This document shows positions 1 through 8,907 of a stretch of DNA of 64,000 nt, piece after piece. The stretch is taken from NCBI GenBank assembly GCA_022827625.1, contig JAJEIE010000008.1:1-64000 (forward strand). The letters are read 5' to 3'. The notes under the pieces were generated by a model that was not told the DNA's origin, ran no database searches, and saw only the letters and a list, made by a program, of their open reading frames with translations. A program made the position numbers and the translations under genes. The DNA is from Candidatus Poribacteria bacterium (GTDB lineage Bacteria; Poribacteria; WGA-4E; WGA-3G). Numbering within the stretch: position 1 is the stretch's first letter; each line of letters opens with the position of its first letter.

Positions 1-1230
1 TCTCTGACGCTGATGACGAGTATTGCTGTGGATAGCACGGGGACGACGCTCTACTGGGCGGATATTCTTGGAAAGATCAAGAGCCGTCCGGTTCAGGGGA
101 ACAGGGTCACCCTCTTGGCGCAGAATCTATCGTCTCCGACAGGACTCGTCTGGTCAAACGAGTATCTGTATTGGGGTGAAGCGACGGGACAGATCCGTCG
201 GATGAACCTGCGTAACAACCGTCGGACGATCGAGACGATTACGACGAGTTCGGGTGAACCCGTGAGTCTTGCGGTGCATAGCGGTCGCGTCTACTGGACG
301 GAGATATCAGGGAATGCTGCCCAACTGAACCGCGTGAACACCAACGGCACGGGTGTTGAGGCATTGAAGACGTTAGTAGGTAGCAGGCGCGTGTGGGTTG
401 ACGTAGACGGTTCGGATTCAAAGATTTACCTGACGCGTGCGAGTAAGCTCGAGCGTCGGAATCTGTCGGGGCAATCGACGGTCACCTTGGTGACGGGTTT
501 ACAAAGTCCTGGGCACCTTGTCTTGGGTGGCACGTTGCCGACAAGGTCTCCTGTCGTCAGTCAGCCGACACAACCGACACAGCCAACACAACCGACGGTC
601 GCCTCGAAATATGATGTCAACGAGGACGGTGCGGTGAACAACGCTGATACGCGTGCTGTCGCAGGTGCTGTCGGACAGAGCGGAGCCGCTATAACCAACC
701 CACGCACGGATGTAGACGGTTCTGGCACAGTCGATGTCACCGACCTGATCCTCGTCATTGCTAACCTTGACGATGATGTCGCTGCACCGGCGATTGATAT
801 TGATGTGAAAGCATTGGATGTCGATTTTGATCGGGTGCAGGAGCAGGTCGAGGTGTTGCTCGCATCAGGTGACAGGTCGATTGCAGCGCAGCGTGCGTTG
901 TTGTATCTCCAACACCTGTTGGCATCGGCACGTCCCGATGAGACCGTCTTATTGGCGAACTATCCGAATCCGTTTAACCCGGAGACGTGGATCCCGTATC
1001 ACTTGGCGGAAAGCACGGATGTGCGTGTGAACATCTACGATGCACAAGGCACGTTGGTACGTGAACTAACCCTCGGTCATCAGATGGCGGGGTACTACAC
1101 GTCTCGGAGTCGTGCGGCGTATTGGGATGGTCGAAATGCCCTGGGTGAACGGGTCGCGAGTGGTATCTATTTCTACCAGTTGCAGACCGACGAGACATCA
1201 CCGATGCGGAAGATGGTTATTTTGAAATAG
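1..1230 (+). CDS. Secreted beta-propeller protein with dockerin-like segment and T9SS-type sorting domain (5' end cut by window)
   Basis: The frame is already open at base 1, so the real start lies upstream and the ATG at base 13 is internal. YWTD-like repeats about 40 residues apart (LYWADILGKI, LYWGEATGQI, VYWTEISGNA) predict a beta-propeller. A Thr-Gln-Pro linker (bases 568-600) leads to two calcium-loop segments, DVNEDGAVNNAD and DVDGSGTVDVTD, resembling type I dockerin repeats. The last ~90 residues carry NYPNPFNPETWIPY, a WDGRN turn and GIYFYQL, the pattern of FlgD-like type IX secretion sorting domains. I infer a surface-attached or released binding protein; the ligand is unknown. The dockerin-like loops alone do not imply a cellulosome. 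Confidence 0.8.
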   Translation, partial: SLTLMTSIAVDSTGTTLYWADILGKIKSRPVQGNRVTLLAQNLSSPTGLVWSNEYLYWGEATGQIRRMNLRNNRRTIETITTSSGEPVSLAVHSGRVYWTEISGNAAQLNRVNTNGTGVEALKTLVGSRRVWVDVDGSDSKIYLTRASKLERRNLSGQSTVTLVTGLQSPGHLVLGGTLPTRSPVVSQPTQPTQPTQPTVASKYDVNEDGAVNNADTRAVAGAVGQSGAAITNPRTDVDGSGTVDVTDLILVIANLDDDVAAPAIDIDVKALDVDFDRVQEQVEVLLASGDRSIAAQRALLYLQHLLASARPDETVLLANYPNPFNPETWIPYHLAESTDVRVNIYDAQGTLVRELTLGHQMAGYYTSRSRAAYWDGRNALGERVASGIYFYQLQTDETSPMRKMVILK

Positions 1231-1238
1231 CAGAAAAC

Positions 1239-1275
1239 GGAAAAATGGCGGGATGCAAAATCACGCCATTTTTCC
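1239..1275 (+). terminator. Terminator-like hairpin after the propeller gene
   Basis: Perfect 12-bp stem GGAAAAATGGCG / CGCCATTTTTCC around a 13-nt loop, starting 8 nt after the stop codon. The T run lies inside the 3' arm and the following sequence is AT-rich, so an intrinsic terminator is likely but not textbook. Confidence 0.6.
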
Positions 1276-1342
1276 CATTAACTTATTTTCTTATACAGTC
1301 CTAAAATCCGACTTTCAAAGTCTACTCACAAGGAGGGATACG

Positions 1343-1570
1343 ATGCGTAGTAACTCAAAAGGCACGATTCTCGCGGCGTGCGAAATGTCTTTCAACGGTA
1401 GAAGCAATTCTGAAATTGCGGCGCACTTTAAGGTCACGGATTCGACGGTCTCGCGTTGGCGGAAACATCAAGTCTGGATTGACTTTGAGAATGAGTTGGT
1501 TGCTGCGTATAAGGATGCGGCGCTTCAGAAACACCAGTCTCCCGCTGCGAAGAGCGACCCTTTGGTATAA
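1343..1570 (+). CDS. Small helix-turn-helix protein (75 aa)
   Basis: The ATG at 1343 is chosen because AGGAGG lies 6 nt upstream (1331-1336); the frame is open further upstream without a ribosome site. The segment GRSNSEIAAHFKVTDSTVSRW is a clear helix-turn-helix with the SxSTVSRWR-type recognition helix seen in phage/transposon small terminase and homeodomain-like proteins. The protein has little besides this domain, so it is either a small DNA-binding regulator or a remnant of a transposase or phage protein. No partner gene is adjacent. Function not assigned. Confidence 0.6.
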   Translation: MRSNSKGTILAACEMSFNGRSNSEIAAHFKVTDSTVSRWRKHQVWIDFENELVAAYKDAALQKHQSPAAKSDPLV

Positions 1571-1615
1571 CCTGAGTCGATCGTGATACCTTTTCTGAAG
1601 AAAGTGAAGGTGGTG

Positions 1616-1636
1616 GCACAAACTAAAAGTTTGTGC
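1616..1636. repeat. Dispersed palindrome, CAAACT family
   Basis: Perfect 9-bp arms GCACAAACT / AGTTTGTGC around AAA, followed by TAC. Related copies occur at 8571-8617, 8676-8723, 24728-24746 and 55847-55867, always between or at the edge of genes. Confidence 0.8.
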
Positions 1637-1844
1637 TACGGCACTTTGAAAGGTATTGCATTAGATAGGACTTACGCCGTCCACTGGTCGCTCAACAAAA
1701 GCTGTGAAACTCAATAACTCCTTGGCGACCCCCTTCCTCAAAAATTCGGGCATCGTTGATGCCGACCCCTTCCCACTTACAGCTCAACGTCAATGTGAAG
1801 TTACAAAAGTCCATCCTAAATAGCCCCGCAAATAAAAATTGATT

Positions 1845-1872
1845 TTGATTTCTTAACAAAATATGATATACT
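1845..1872 (+). promoter_or_regulatory. Sigma-70-type promoter for the 1929 gene
   Basis: TTGATT, 16-nt spacer, TATACT, in AT-rich sequence 57 nt before the TTG start at 1929. Confidence 0.6.
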
Positions 1873-1928
1873 ATTAACTACCGCAAAAATGATACCCTGG
1901 CGGTAATCTTTTTACCGGAGGACTGTCC

Positions 1929-2387
1929 TTGAATAGGAGTGAGAGTGATTATGTGTCATTAGTGAGGATCCCACGAAAATGGTTCCGTCTTTTTGTATGG
2001 ATTTTTTCAAGTTTGGTGATCCTTAATGTTTCAGCAGAGCTTTTGTTAGGTTGGACTTGGGAGGCTTTGGGTGAAACGATATTAACCCGCATGGCGGTTC
2101 TAATGACAATCATAGTCGGTTGGTTTTTCATACTATCCCATGTATGGGAGGGCATCATGTTAGGATATGCGAAACTCTATAGAGACAGAATCCGTGCCGA
2201 GGGCATAGAAATTGGTAAAGCCCAAGGTCTTGAGCAAGGTCTTGAGCAAGGCAAAGCCGAAGGCATTAGGCAAGCGTATCAAGAGATCGCTGATTGGAAC
2301 AAGCGTCGACTTGAAGCGGAAGCCAAAGGCATCCCGTTCGACGAGCCGCTTCCTACAGGCAACGGCAGTAACACGGATTCATCTTGA
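1929..2387 (+). CDS. Two-helix membrane protein with charged coiled-coil tail
   Basis: Starts with TTG, supported by GGAGG at 1917-1921 (7-nt spacing). Two hydrophobic helices are visible (about residues 20-41 and 51-75), followed by a charged, probably cytoplasmic tail with the repeat GLEQGLEQGKAEGI (about 98-111) that should form a coiled coil. Such EQG-type repeats also occur at the ends of Rpn/PD-(D/E)XK transposase-like proteins, but no nuclease motif is present. It has its own promoter and is followed after 71 nt by ribD; a link to riboflavin synthesis is not evident. Family not recognised. Confidence 0.65.
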   Translation: MNRSESDYVSLVRIPRKWFRLFVWIFSSLVILNVSAELLLGWTWEALGETILTRMAVLMTIIVGWFFILSHVWEGIMLGYAKLYRDRIRAEGIEIGKAQGLEQGLEQGKAEGIRQAYQEIADWNKRRLEAEAKGIPFDEPLPTGNGSNTDSS

Positions 2388-2425
2388 CAATAGAACACAG
2401 CACGCATCAGCGTCCGAATCTGAAC

Positions 2426-2453
2426 GCCAGCGGTGTGCTATGTCTATAGAAGA
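2426..2453. repeat. CCAGCGG hairpin repeat, copy a
   Basis: Short stem ACGCC-AGC-GGTGT followed by the conserved tail ATGTCTATAGAA, ending a few bases before the ribD start. Same family as copies at 56697, 56746, 57708 and 57759. Confidence 0.7.
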
Positions 2454-2458
2454 TTTTC

Positions 2459-3562
2459 ATGGACAAAACACATAAAACCTTTATGAAACGGGCTTTGGAT
2501 TTAGCGCATCGGGGCCAGGGACGTACAAGTCCAAATCCGCTTGTGGGTGCGGTTGTTGTAAAAGCTGGGCAGGTTGTCGGTGAAGGATACCACCAGAGAG
2601 CAGGAACCCCGCACGCCGAGATCCACGCCTTGAATGCTGCTGGTGAGAACGCGAAAGGCGCGACGCTTTACGTGAACCTTGAACCGTGTTGCCATTGGGG
2701 ACGCACCCCGCCTTGCACGGAGGCGCTCCTGCGAGCAGGTGTTGCTGAAGTCTACGTTGCAGAGGTGGATCCGAATCCGCGTGTTGCTGGTAAAGGCATT
2801 CGTCAACTGCAAGATGCAGGGATTCGTGTCCATGTCGGCACGTGTGCTGAAGCGGCTGCGCGGTTGAATGAGGTCCATCGGAAATACATTCAGACAGGTA
2901 AGCCGTTTGTGATTCTGAAAACCGCCATGAGCCTTGATGGGAAAATCGCTACGGGGTCGGGTGAATCGCAGTGGATTACCTCTGAGGCATCACGACAGCG
3001 CGGGCATGAAATTCGCGACGCAGTGGATGCGATACTCGTTGGTAGGGGCACGGTTGTTCACGATAATCCTGCGCTAACGACGCGGCTTCGAGGCAGAGAA
3101 GGACAGGATGCAACCCGGATTGTGCTGGATTCGCGCGGAAGAACATCTTTGGATGCCCGGATCTTCAACCCTGAAAGCAGTGCCGGTGTTATGATTGCTG
3201 TAACACCAGGTGCACCAGCGGAAAAGGTCAATGCCCTTGAAAAGGCGGGGGCGGAAGTGATCGTCGTCCCAGAGGCAAAGGGTAAGGTCTGTTTCGAGCG
3301 TTTGATGGCACTATTGGGTGAACGTGAGATAACAAGCGTCCTGATAGAAGGCGGTGGCGAAATTAATGCCGCAGCAATAGCCGCAGGCGTTGTTGATAAG
3401 GTGATGTGCTTTATCGCACCGAAACTCATTGGTGGACGGGATGCCCCTGGACCCATTGGGGGTGACGGTATCTCCAGTTTGCGTGATGCGCCTCACTTAC
3501 AACGGATCAATATCACACCGATTGCTGATGCTGCCGACTTTCTTATCGAGGGGTATCTGTAG
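2459..3562 (+). CDS. ribD: Bifunctional riboflavin deaminase/reductase RibD
   Basis: Performs two successive steps of riboflavin synthesis: deamination of the diaminopyrimidine made by GTP cyclohydrolase II, then NADPH-dependent reduction of the ribosyl side chain. The N-terminal cytidine-deaminase-type zinc site is intact: H52-A-E54 and PCCHWGRTPPC with C77 and C86. The reductase domain begins near residue 150 (KTAMSLDGKIAT) and contains IRDAVDAILVGRGTV. The 367-residue length is normal. The start at 2459 has no strong ribosome site and lies just after a hairpin repeat. ribE follows after one base, so the two are co-transcribed. Confidence 0.96.
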   Translation: MDKTHKTFMKRALDLAHRGQGRTSPNPLVGAVVVKAGQVVGEGYHQRAGTPHAEIHALNAAGENAKGATLYVNLEPCCHWGRTPPCTEALLRAGVAEVYVAEVDPNPRVAGKGIRQLQDAGIRVHVGTCAEAAARLNEVHRKYIQTGKPFVILKTAMSLDGKIATGSGESQWITSEASRQRGHEIRDAVDAILVGRGTVVHDNPALTTRLRGREGQDATRIVLDSRGRTSLDARIFNPESSAGVMIAVTPGAPAEKVNALEKAGAEVIVVPEAKGKVCFERLMALLGEREITSVLIEGGGEINAAAIAAGVVDKVMCFIAPKLIGGRDAPGPIGGDGISSLRDAPHLQRINITPIADAADFLIEGYL

Positions 3563-3563
3563 C

Positions 3564-4235
3564 ATGTTTACTGGGATTGTTGAAGAACTTGGCACGGTTA
3601 GAAGTATTCAGGGCAAATCCGAAGGTGCGACCCTCGAAATTCAGGCGAGTGAGGTCCTCACGGATGCAAACGTTGGCGATAGTATTGCCGTTGATGGTGC
3701 TTGTCTTACGATTGTTTCTCTCACACCGACGGTGTTCGCTACGGATATATCTGCTGAAACCTTACGGCGAACGACGTTAGGTAGACGCACAGTGGGTGAA
3801 CGGGTTAACTTAGAACGTTCGCTCCGATTAAGTGACAGGTTGGGTGGACATCTGGTCCTCGGACACGTGGATGAAGTGGCAACAATCTGCGCGTGGAAAG
3901 ACGAAGGCGATGCCTCTCTCATGCGGGTAACGATAAGCGACACTACCAGACGCTACATCACTTATAAAGGTTCTGTTACCGTTGACGGTATCAGTTTAAC
4001 GGTATCGCATGTTTCTAAGGATTCCTTTGAAGTTGCCTTGGTTCCGCATACGAAGCAGGTCACAACCTTAGGAACAAAACGAAATGGTGCCAGCGTCAAC
4101 ATTGAAGTTGACCTCATTGCGCGTTATCTTGAAACACTTCTAAAAAATAGTGGGGCGGAGACGGGTTGGACTGAACAAACCGGTTCCGAGATACTCAATT
4201 TGCATTTTTTAGCCAAACATGGTTACATTGATTGA
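3564..4235 (+). CDS. ribE: Riboflavin synthase alpha chain
   Basis: Dismutates two 6,7-dimethyl-8-ribityllumazine molecules into riboflavin and the pyrimidinedione substrate. The start MFTGIVEELG is the family hallmark and fixes the ATG at 3564, one base after the ribD stop. The 223 residues contain the two lumazine-binding repeats: DSIAVDGACLTIV in the first half and GSVTVDGISLTVS in the second, with GGHLVLGHVDEVA between. The tail after about residue 200 is a short extension. It works with RibH (5828) and the upstream enzymes RibD and RibBA in this cluster. Confidence 0.96.
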   Translation: MFTGIVEELGTVRSIQGKSEGATLEIQASEVLTDANVGDSIAVDGACLTIVSLTPTVFATDISAETLRRTTLGRRTVGERVNLERSLRLSDRLGGHLVLGHVDEVATICAWKDEGDASLMRVTISDTTRRYITYKGSVTVDGISLTVSHVSKDSFEVALVPHTKQVTTLGTKRNGASVNIEVDLIARYLETLLKNSGAETGWTEQTGSEILNLHFLAKHGYID

Positions 4236-4339
4236 TCGTGGATTGTCAGTCTTTGGTTAAACGCCGGATGTAGTAGCAGGCGACGTTTTTAGGGTAAAGT
4301 TTTTCATAACCTAAAGGCAGTTGGATTTAACCGGAAATC

Positions 4340-4388
4340 ACCGTGAAGCGTAGTGGAACGGTGACCAGATTTAATAGTTAAAAATATG
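4340..4388 (+). repeat. Leader repeat A, ending at the ribBA start codon
   Basis: Contains TCACCGT...ACGGTGA (7-bp arms) then TGACCAGATTTAATAG and TTAAAAATATG, whose ATG is the ribBA start. Nearly identical sequence precedes ribH (5795-5830) and the response regulator (8875-8911). There is no Shine-Dalgarno sequence. Confidence 0.75.
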
Positions 4389-5618
4389 TCAAACACATTT
4401 AATACCATTCCTGAAGCACTCTTTGCAATCCAAAACGGTGAACTAATTGTTGTCGTTGATGAACCCGATCGTGAGAACGAAGGCGATCTCATCATGGCGG
4501 CTGAAAAGGTGACAGCAGCGACTATCAATTTCATGGCGAAATATGGGCGCGGCTTGATATGTTTACCGACCTGTTCAGAGAGACTCGCCGAACTGGAACT
4601 CTACCCTATGGTCGCAGCGAATACCGCGCAGATGCAAACCGCCTTCACGGTTACAATTGATGCGAAAGAGGTCACGACGGGTATCTCAGCGCAAGAACGC
4701 GCCTATACGATCCGCAAATTCATTGACCCAAACGCTACACCTTCAGACTTTGTGCGACCCGGACATATCTTCCCATTAGAGGCGAAACCGGGAGGCGTCC
4801 TCAGGCGCGCCGGTCATACAGAAGCCACTGTTGATTTAGCGCGTATGGCAGGACTCTACCCGGCGGGTGTTCTCTGTGAAATACTCAACGAGGACGGGAG
4901 CATGGCACGTGTGCCTGAGTTGCTGGCGTTTGCTGCACAACACCAACTGAAAATTATCACGATTTCTGATCTGATTGCCTACCGCCGTCAGACTGAGACG
5001 TTGATTAAGCGCGTCGCTACCGCTGATATTCCAACGGCGCAGGGCGAATTCAAACTTTACGCCTACGAAAGCACAGATACCGACGGCGAGAATGTTGAAA
5101 CCGATAAAACCCATATCGCACTCACAAAGGGCGATATCGCCGATGCAACCCCGGTTTTGGTCCGGGTTCATTCCCAATGTCTGACTGGCGATGTCTTTGG
5201 ATCCCTCAGATGCGATTGCGGTGAGCAGCTTGAAATTGCCTTACAAACGATTGAGAAAGCGGGCAGGGGCGTGCTCGTGTATATGCGACAGGAAGGCAGA
5301 GGTATGGGGCTTAAAGGGAAACTCCGCGCATATCAACTACAGGACAATGACGGGTTAGACACCGTTGAAGCGAATGAGCACCTCGGTTTCCCTGCGGACC
5401 TCCGAGATTACGGCATCGGGGCACAGATACTCGTTGACTTGGGCGTTCGGAAGATGCGATTAATGACGAACAACCCCCAAAAGGTGAGAGGGTTAGATGG
5501 ACATGGGCTCGAAATTGTTGAACGCATTCCTTTACGAACCGAACCCAACCGATTTAACCAAAGGTATTTACAAACAAAACGTTCTAAACTTGGACACCTC
5601 CTCCTTGATGAGGAATAA
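4386..5618 (+). CDS. ribBA: Bifunctional DHBP synthase / GTP cyclohydrolase II
   Basis: Supplies both precursors of riboflavin: 3,4-dihydroxy-2-butanone 4-phosphate from ribulose 5-phosphate, and the diaminopyrimidine from GTP. The N-terminal RibB half has the acidic metal-binding signature [16 protein letters not shown] and [12 protein letters not shown]. The C-terminal RibA half has the zinc ligands in SQCLTGD...RCDCGEQ and the catalytic segment [11 protein letters not shown]. The 410-residue length is normal for the fusion. It is separated from ribE by 150 nt holding a repeat that ends exactly at this ATG; no ribosome binding site is visible, so initiation may depend on the AT-rich leader. 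Confidence 0.95.
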   Translation: MSNTFNTIPEALFAIQNGELIVVVDEPDRENEGDLIMAAEKVTAATINFMAKYGRGLICLPTCSERLAELELYPMVAANTAQMQTAFTVTIDAKEVTTGISAQERAYTIRKFIDPNATPSDFVRPGHIFPLEAKPGGVLRRAGHTEATVDLARMAGLYPAGVLCEILNEDGSMARVPELLAFAAQHQLKIITISDLIAYRRQTETLIKRVATADIPTAQGEFKLYAYESTDTDGENVETDKTHIALTKGDIADATPVLVRVHSQCLTGDVFGSLRCDCGEQLEIALQTIEKAGRGVLVYMRQEGRGMGLKGKLRAYQLQDNDGLDTVEANEHLGFPADLRDYGIGAQILVDLGVRKMRLMTNNPQKVRGLDGHGLEIVERIPLRTEPNRFNQRYLQTKRSKLGHLLLDEE

Positions 5619-5794
5619 ATTTCTGTCTGAGATCAAGCATCCAGATTCCTGCTGGCTTATTGTTCCCGGAAATTGTTTAAACTTTAGTGAATTGTTAGGA
5701 AGCTTTCATAACCCAGATGGGGTCAACTTAACCAGAAACCACCGTGAAACAAAATTGTGAGTGATTAGCGAACAATTTGTCTTAGCTTTACATT

Positions 5795-5830
5795 GTGGAA
5801 CGGTGACCAGATTTAATAGTTAAAAATATG
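5795..5830 (+). repeat. Leader repeat B, ending at the ribH start codon
   Basis: GTGGAACGGTGACCAG then ATTTAATAGTTAAAAATATG, matching the ribBA leader base for base over this part. Upstream (5742-5780) a second inverted repeat, ACAAAATTGT...ACAATTTGT, is nested inside the element. Confidence 0.75.
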
Positions 5831-6307
5831 GCAAATGTTTATGAAGGACACCTTCTCGGTGAAGGGCTCACATTCGGGATTATTGTGAGCCGATTCAATA
5901 GTTTTGTGACCGAAAAACTCCTTGGGGGCGCATTAGATGCGTTAAAACGACACGGGGTTGACTTGGATCAGGTTGATGTTTTTTGGACATCCGGTGCCTT
6001 TGAGATTCCCGCAATCGCCAAACGTCTTGCGGGCAGTGAAAAGTATGATGCCGTTCTCTGTTTGGGGGCTGTCATCCGAGGCGCGACACCGCATTTTGAC
6101 TACGTTGCTGCTGAGAGTGCGAAGGGCATTGCGCAAGCATCAGTCAACACAGACACGCCGGTTATCTACGGAGTCATTACCACAGATACAATTGAACAGG
6201 CACTTGAACGCTCTGGGATAAAGGCAGGAAACAAAGGCTTTGAAGCCGCGGTTTCTGGAATTGAAACGGCGAATCTTTATAGAACGATTGATAAAGTCCT
6301 AAGTTAA
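5828..6307 (+). CDS. ribH: 6,7-dimethyl-8-ribityllumazine synthase
   Basis: Condenses the pyrimidinedione with dihydroxybutanone phosphate to lumazine, the substrate of RibE. Family motifs are clear: [20 protein letters not shown] at the N-terminus, [15 protein letters not shown], and [17 protein letters not shown] with the catalytic His. At 159 residues it has normal length and should form pentamers or icosahedral capsids. It is preceded by 209 nt containing the leader repeat and no ribosome site. hisH starts 4 nt after its stop, suggesting co-transcription. Confidence 0.96.
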   Translation: MANVYEGHLLGEGLTFGIIVSRFNSFVTEKLLGGALDALKRHGVDLDQVDVFWTSGAFEIPAIAKRLAGSEKYDAVLCLGAVIRGATPHFDYVAAESAKGIAQASVNTDTPVIYGVITTDTIEQALERSGIKAGNKGFEAAVSGIETANLYRTIDKVLS

Positions 6308-6311
6308 AAGT

Positions 6312-6941
6312 ATGGTTGCAATTATAGATTACGATGCCGGTAACCTGACGAGTGTTGCGCGCGCATTGGCATATCTCGGAAACCACGAAAATCAGATTAC
6401 ATCTGACCCTGAAACGATAGCTGCCGCTGAACGCGTTATTTTCCCTGGGGTCGGCGCGGCAAAAGCCACGATGGAAACCTTGCAGAAGCGTGGACTCGAT
6501 GAGGTCTTGATCGACTTTTATCGGACCGGCAAGCCGATGCTCGGTATCTGTATCGGTATCCAGATTCTTTTTCAACACAGCGAAGAAGAAGATGCCGGGT
6601 GCCTCGGTCTCCTATCGGGATATGTAAAGAAGTATCCGACGACGCGAGCAGATGTGGGGACAGAAGTGCTGAAGGTTCCACAGATCGGATGGAACGAAGT
6701 CTACCAAACGGCATCACACCCAATCTTTAAAGACGTTCCGAATCCCGCGCACTTCTATTTTGTCAATTCCTATTATCCTGTCCCGGAGAAACAGGGCATT
6801 GTTATTGGAAAAACGAAGTATGGGCTTGAGTTCTGTAGCGCGATTGCGCACGAGAATCTCATCGCAACACAGTTCCATCTTGAAAAGAGCGGACGTGTTG
6901 GGTTAAAAATGCTCAATAATTTTCTGACTAACAACCAATAA
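6312..6941 (+). CDS. hisH: Imidazole glycerol phosphate synthase glutaminase subunit
   Basis: Class I glutamine amidotransferase that delivers ammonia to HisF in histidine synthesis. It starts MVAIIDYDAGNLTSV, typical of HisH. The nucleophile Cys lies in PMLGICIGIQILF and the catalytic His in TQFHLEKSG, where Leu replaces the usual Pro. The 209-residue length is normal. It sits 4 nt behind ribH and 22 nt before a histidine kinase, with no hisF or other his gene in the window, so it is an orphan in a riboflavin transcription unit. The start context GTTAAAAGTATG resembles the end of the leader repeat. Confidence 0.93.
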   Translation: MVAIIDYDAGNLTSVARALAYLGNHENQITSDPETIAAAERVIFPGVGAAKATMETLQKRGLDEVLIDFYRTGKPMLGICIGIQILFQHSEEEDAGCLGLLSGYVKKYPTTRADVGTEVLKVPQIGWNEVYQTASHPIFKDVPNPAHFYFVNSYYPVPEKQGIVIGKTKYGLEFCSAIAHENLIATQFHLEKSGRVGLKMLNNFLTNNQ

Positions 6942-6963
6942 CCAACTACCATAAACCAGAAGG

Positions 6964-8541
6964 ATGCTAACGTTTTTTCTCGCGTTTCTTGTACTACTCA
7001 TCAATGTGGGTACACATCTGTTTCAGATGCAGGAATATTATATCGCAGTCAGTCACTGCTACTATGGCGTGATGATTTTCGCTGTGATATATGCTCGACC
7101 TCGTGAACAAAACATCCTTTTTGGCATTACGGCAGTAGCCAATTGGATTTACGTTTTCCACTATCCGACGCACACGGAAAGCACGATTGTAGCGCTCCTT
7201 TATCCGTTTCTTGTATTCGGTATTATCCGTATTATTCGTCAATTCCAGACCCAACGACGGAGTGGTGCCGCGGAGATAGAGGAGATAAACAGTGTCAATG
7301 CGAATTTAGAGAAACAGGTGCGTGACATCTCTACACTGTTTGAGGTGAGCCAAGCGGCGAACGCGAATCTTGAGTTGAAAGGTCTCTTTCAGCGCATCAT
7401 TGAGATCCTCTCTAAACGGCTCGGCATATACCGCGGGGCTTTGCATCTCTATGAGGATGGGAAAGTCGTTACTTCGGTGGAAACCGTTTTAGGACTCACA
7501 CCCGCTGAAATGAAACGCGGCACTGACAATCAGATAGAAGACATTCAGCGGCAGGTCCTTGAATCCGGTAAAGCGATCGGTGTACCGCAAACTCGAAGTC
7601 CGCGGAGCTACGTTAAACTCTTTGAACCGGAGAGCGTTGAGTCAAAAGATATAATCGCCTTCTGGTGTATCCCGATTATTATAGAAGAGCAGGTCATCGG
7701 TACATTAACGATTGACAAGGCATCGGACGAATTTTCAGCAGCGGACGACCGACGGCTCTTGACGATTATTGCTTCAACCATCGCACAACGGGTCAAGATT
7801 CAACAGACAATTGACGCGCTCGTCGAATCAGAACGGATGGCAACGCTTGGTAGATTGGTACGAACCATCGCACACGAGGTGCGGAATCCGTTAGGGAGTA
7901 TCCGACTTGGGACCCAACTGCTTCAACAGACGGATACGGTGGAATCAGATTCTCAAGTCGAGGCTTATTCTGAGCAGATACAGCTCTCTGAAAATGAGAT
8001 TAAGGAATACACTGAGATCATTATCAAAGAGGTGGACAGGCTCAACCGGTTCATTGAACAGTTACTCGCCTTCAGTAAACCGGCGATGCAAGCCGCAAAA
8101 CAGACGGACATTCATCAACTGCTTGAGAAAAGCCTCACTACCTGTCGTTCCGAATTAGAACATCGATCAATCACAATAGCCACCCAATATGACAGCAATT
8201 GCCCATTGGTGAATGTAAATGAAGATGGGATTACACAGGTGCTTCTCAACCTGTTTTACAATGCGATTACGGCAATGGATACAGAAGGGCTATTGACAAT
8301 TCAGACGGAATACCTAACCCAGACCGGGGTTGTTCAGGTGCGGATTCAGGATGATGGTCCCGGAATCCCGCCCGAAGATGTGCCAATGCTATTTGATCCA
8401 TTTTATACGACTAAACAGAAGGGGACGGGGCTTGGGCTTTACATTAGCCAAAAAATTCTCGCCGAGCACCAAGGCAGCATTGAGATTGATGCGAACCTTG
8501 ATGTCGGCACAGCGTTTATTATATCGCTCCCTATGTATTAG
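6964..8541 (+). CDS. Membrane sensor histidine kinase with GAF domain
   Basis: Sensor kinase of a two-component system. The N-terminus has about four hydrophobic helices (residues 2-22, 33-47, 50-66 and 75-93), then a coiled linker and a GAF domain (about 125-280). The HisKA box GRLVRTIAHEVRNPLGS holds the phosphoacceptor His304. The HATPase domain shows the N box NLFYNAITAM, G1 DDGPGIP, F box FDPFYTTK and G2 GTGLGLYI. AGAAGG abuts the ATG at 6964. It reads into the downstream NtrC-type regulator (8909), probably its partner, across 367 nt of repeats. The signal sensed is unknown; the GAF domain suggests a small molecule. Confidence 0.9.
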   Translation: MLTFFLAFLVLLINVGTHLFQMQEYYIAVSHCYYGVMIFAVIYARPREQNILFGITAVANWIYVFHYPTHTESTIVALLYPFLVFGIIRIIRQFQTQRRSGAAEIEEINSVNANLEKQVRDISTLFEVSQAANANLELKGLFQRIIEILSKRLGIYRGALHLYEDGKVVTSVETVLGLTPAEMKRGTDNQIEDIQRQVLESGKAIGVPQTRSPRSYVKLFEPESVESKDIIAFWCIPIIIEEQVIGTLTIDKASDEFSAADDRRLLTIIASTIAQRVKIQQTIDALVESERMATLGRLVRTIAHEVRNPLGSIRLGTQLLQQTDTVESDSQVEAYSEQIQLSENEIKEYTEIIIKEVDRLNRFIEQLLAFSKPAMQAAKQTDIHQLLEKSLTTCRSELEHRSITIATQYDSNCPLVNVNEDGITQVLLNLFYNAITAMDTEGLLTIQTEYLTQTGVVQVRIQDDGPGIPPEDVPMLFDPFYTTKQKGTGLGLYISQKILAEHQGSIEIDANLDVGTAFIISLPMY

Positions 8542-8544
8542 CAT

Positions 8545-8755
8545 GAGTTCGATGAATGTTTTACTTGTACCGCAAACTTTAGTTCGTGCAATATACACCA
8601 CAAACTAACAGTTTGTGCTACAATTTTGCCAGAAACCACCGTGGAGTCTGAGTTTGATGGATGTTTTACTTGTACCGCAAACTGTTAGTTTGCGCAATAC
8701 ACGCCACAAACTAACAGTTTGTGCTACGATTTTGCCGAAAACCACCGTGAAACGA
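8545..8755. repeat. Tandem duplication of a ~105-bp palindrome-bearing unit
   Basis: Two units run side by side. Each has ATGTTTTACTTGTACCGCAA, a CGCAAACT palindrome (8571 and 8676), a CACAAACT-AAC-AGTTTGTG palindrome (8599-8617 and 8705-8723), ATTTTGCC and ACCACCGTG. The offset between copies is 105-106 bp with scattered substitutions. Confidence 0.8.
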
Positions 8756-8907
8756 TTTTCTAACTATGGAAATCTGGTCACTCTCCACTCCGTTTTGCAG
8801 TGGTTTTCAGTAGCTTTCAACCTGCTCCAGGTGTTCAAAGGTTTCTGACTGCACCAGAGACCATCGTGGAATGTAATGGAACGATGACCAGATTTAATAG
8901 CTAAAAG
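8756..8907. mobile_element. MITE-like element with ~24-bp terminal inverted repeats
   Basis: Left end 8756-8780 (TTTTCTAACTATGG, AAATCTGGTCA) matches in reverse the right end 8885-8907 (TGACCAGATTTAATAG, CTAAAAG). The interior has no reading frame. The right end is the same sequence that forms the leader of ribBA and ribH, so these leaders may be remnants of the same element. Confidence 0.55.

Larger units (their letters stand above)
1571..1928. other. Intergenic region with palindromes and a promoter
   Basis: No gene seen in these 358 bases. It holds a GCACAAACT-AAA-AGTTTGTGC palindrome (1616-1636), a short GGCATC-GTT-GATGCC hairpin (1749-1763) and the promoter of the next gene near its end. 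Confidence 0.6.

Noticed and set aside
567-600. Phase-variable or CRISPR-like short repeat
   Set aside because: The CCGACACAA-type repeat encodes a Thr-Gln-Pro linker between domains and has imperfect units.
2388-2458. FMN riboswitch upstream of ribD
   Set aside because: The 71-nt gap is too short and has none of the conserved RFN blocks; it mainly holds the CCAGCGG hairpin. No RFN element was seen before ribBA or ribH either.
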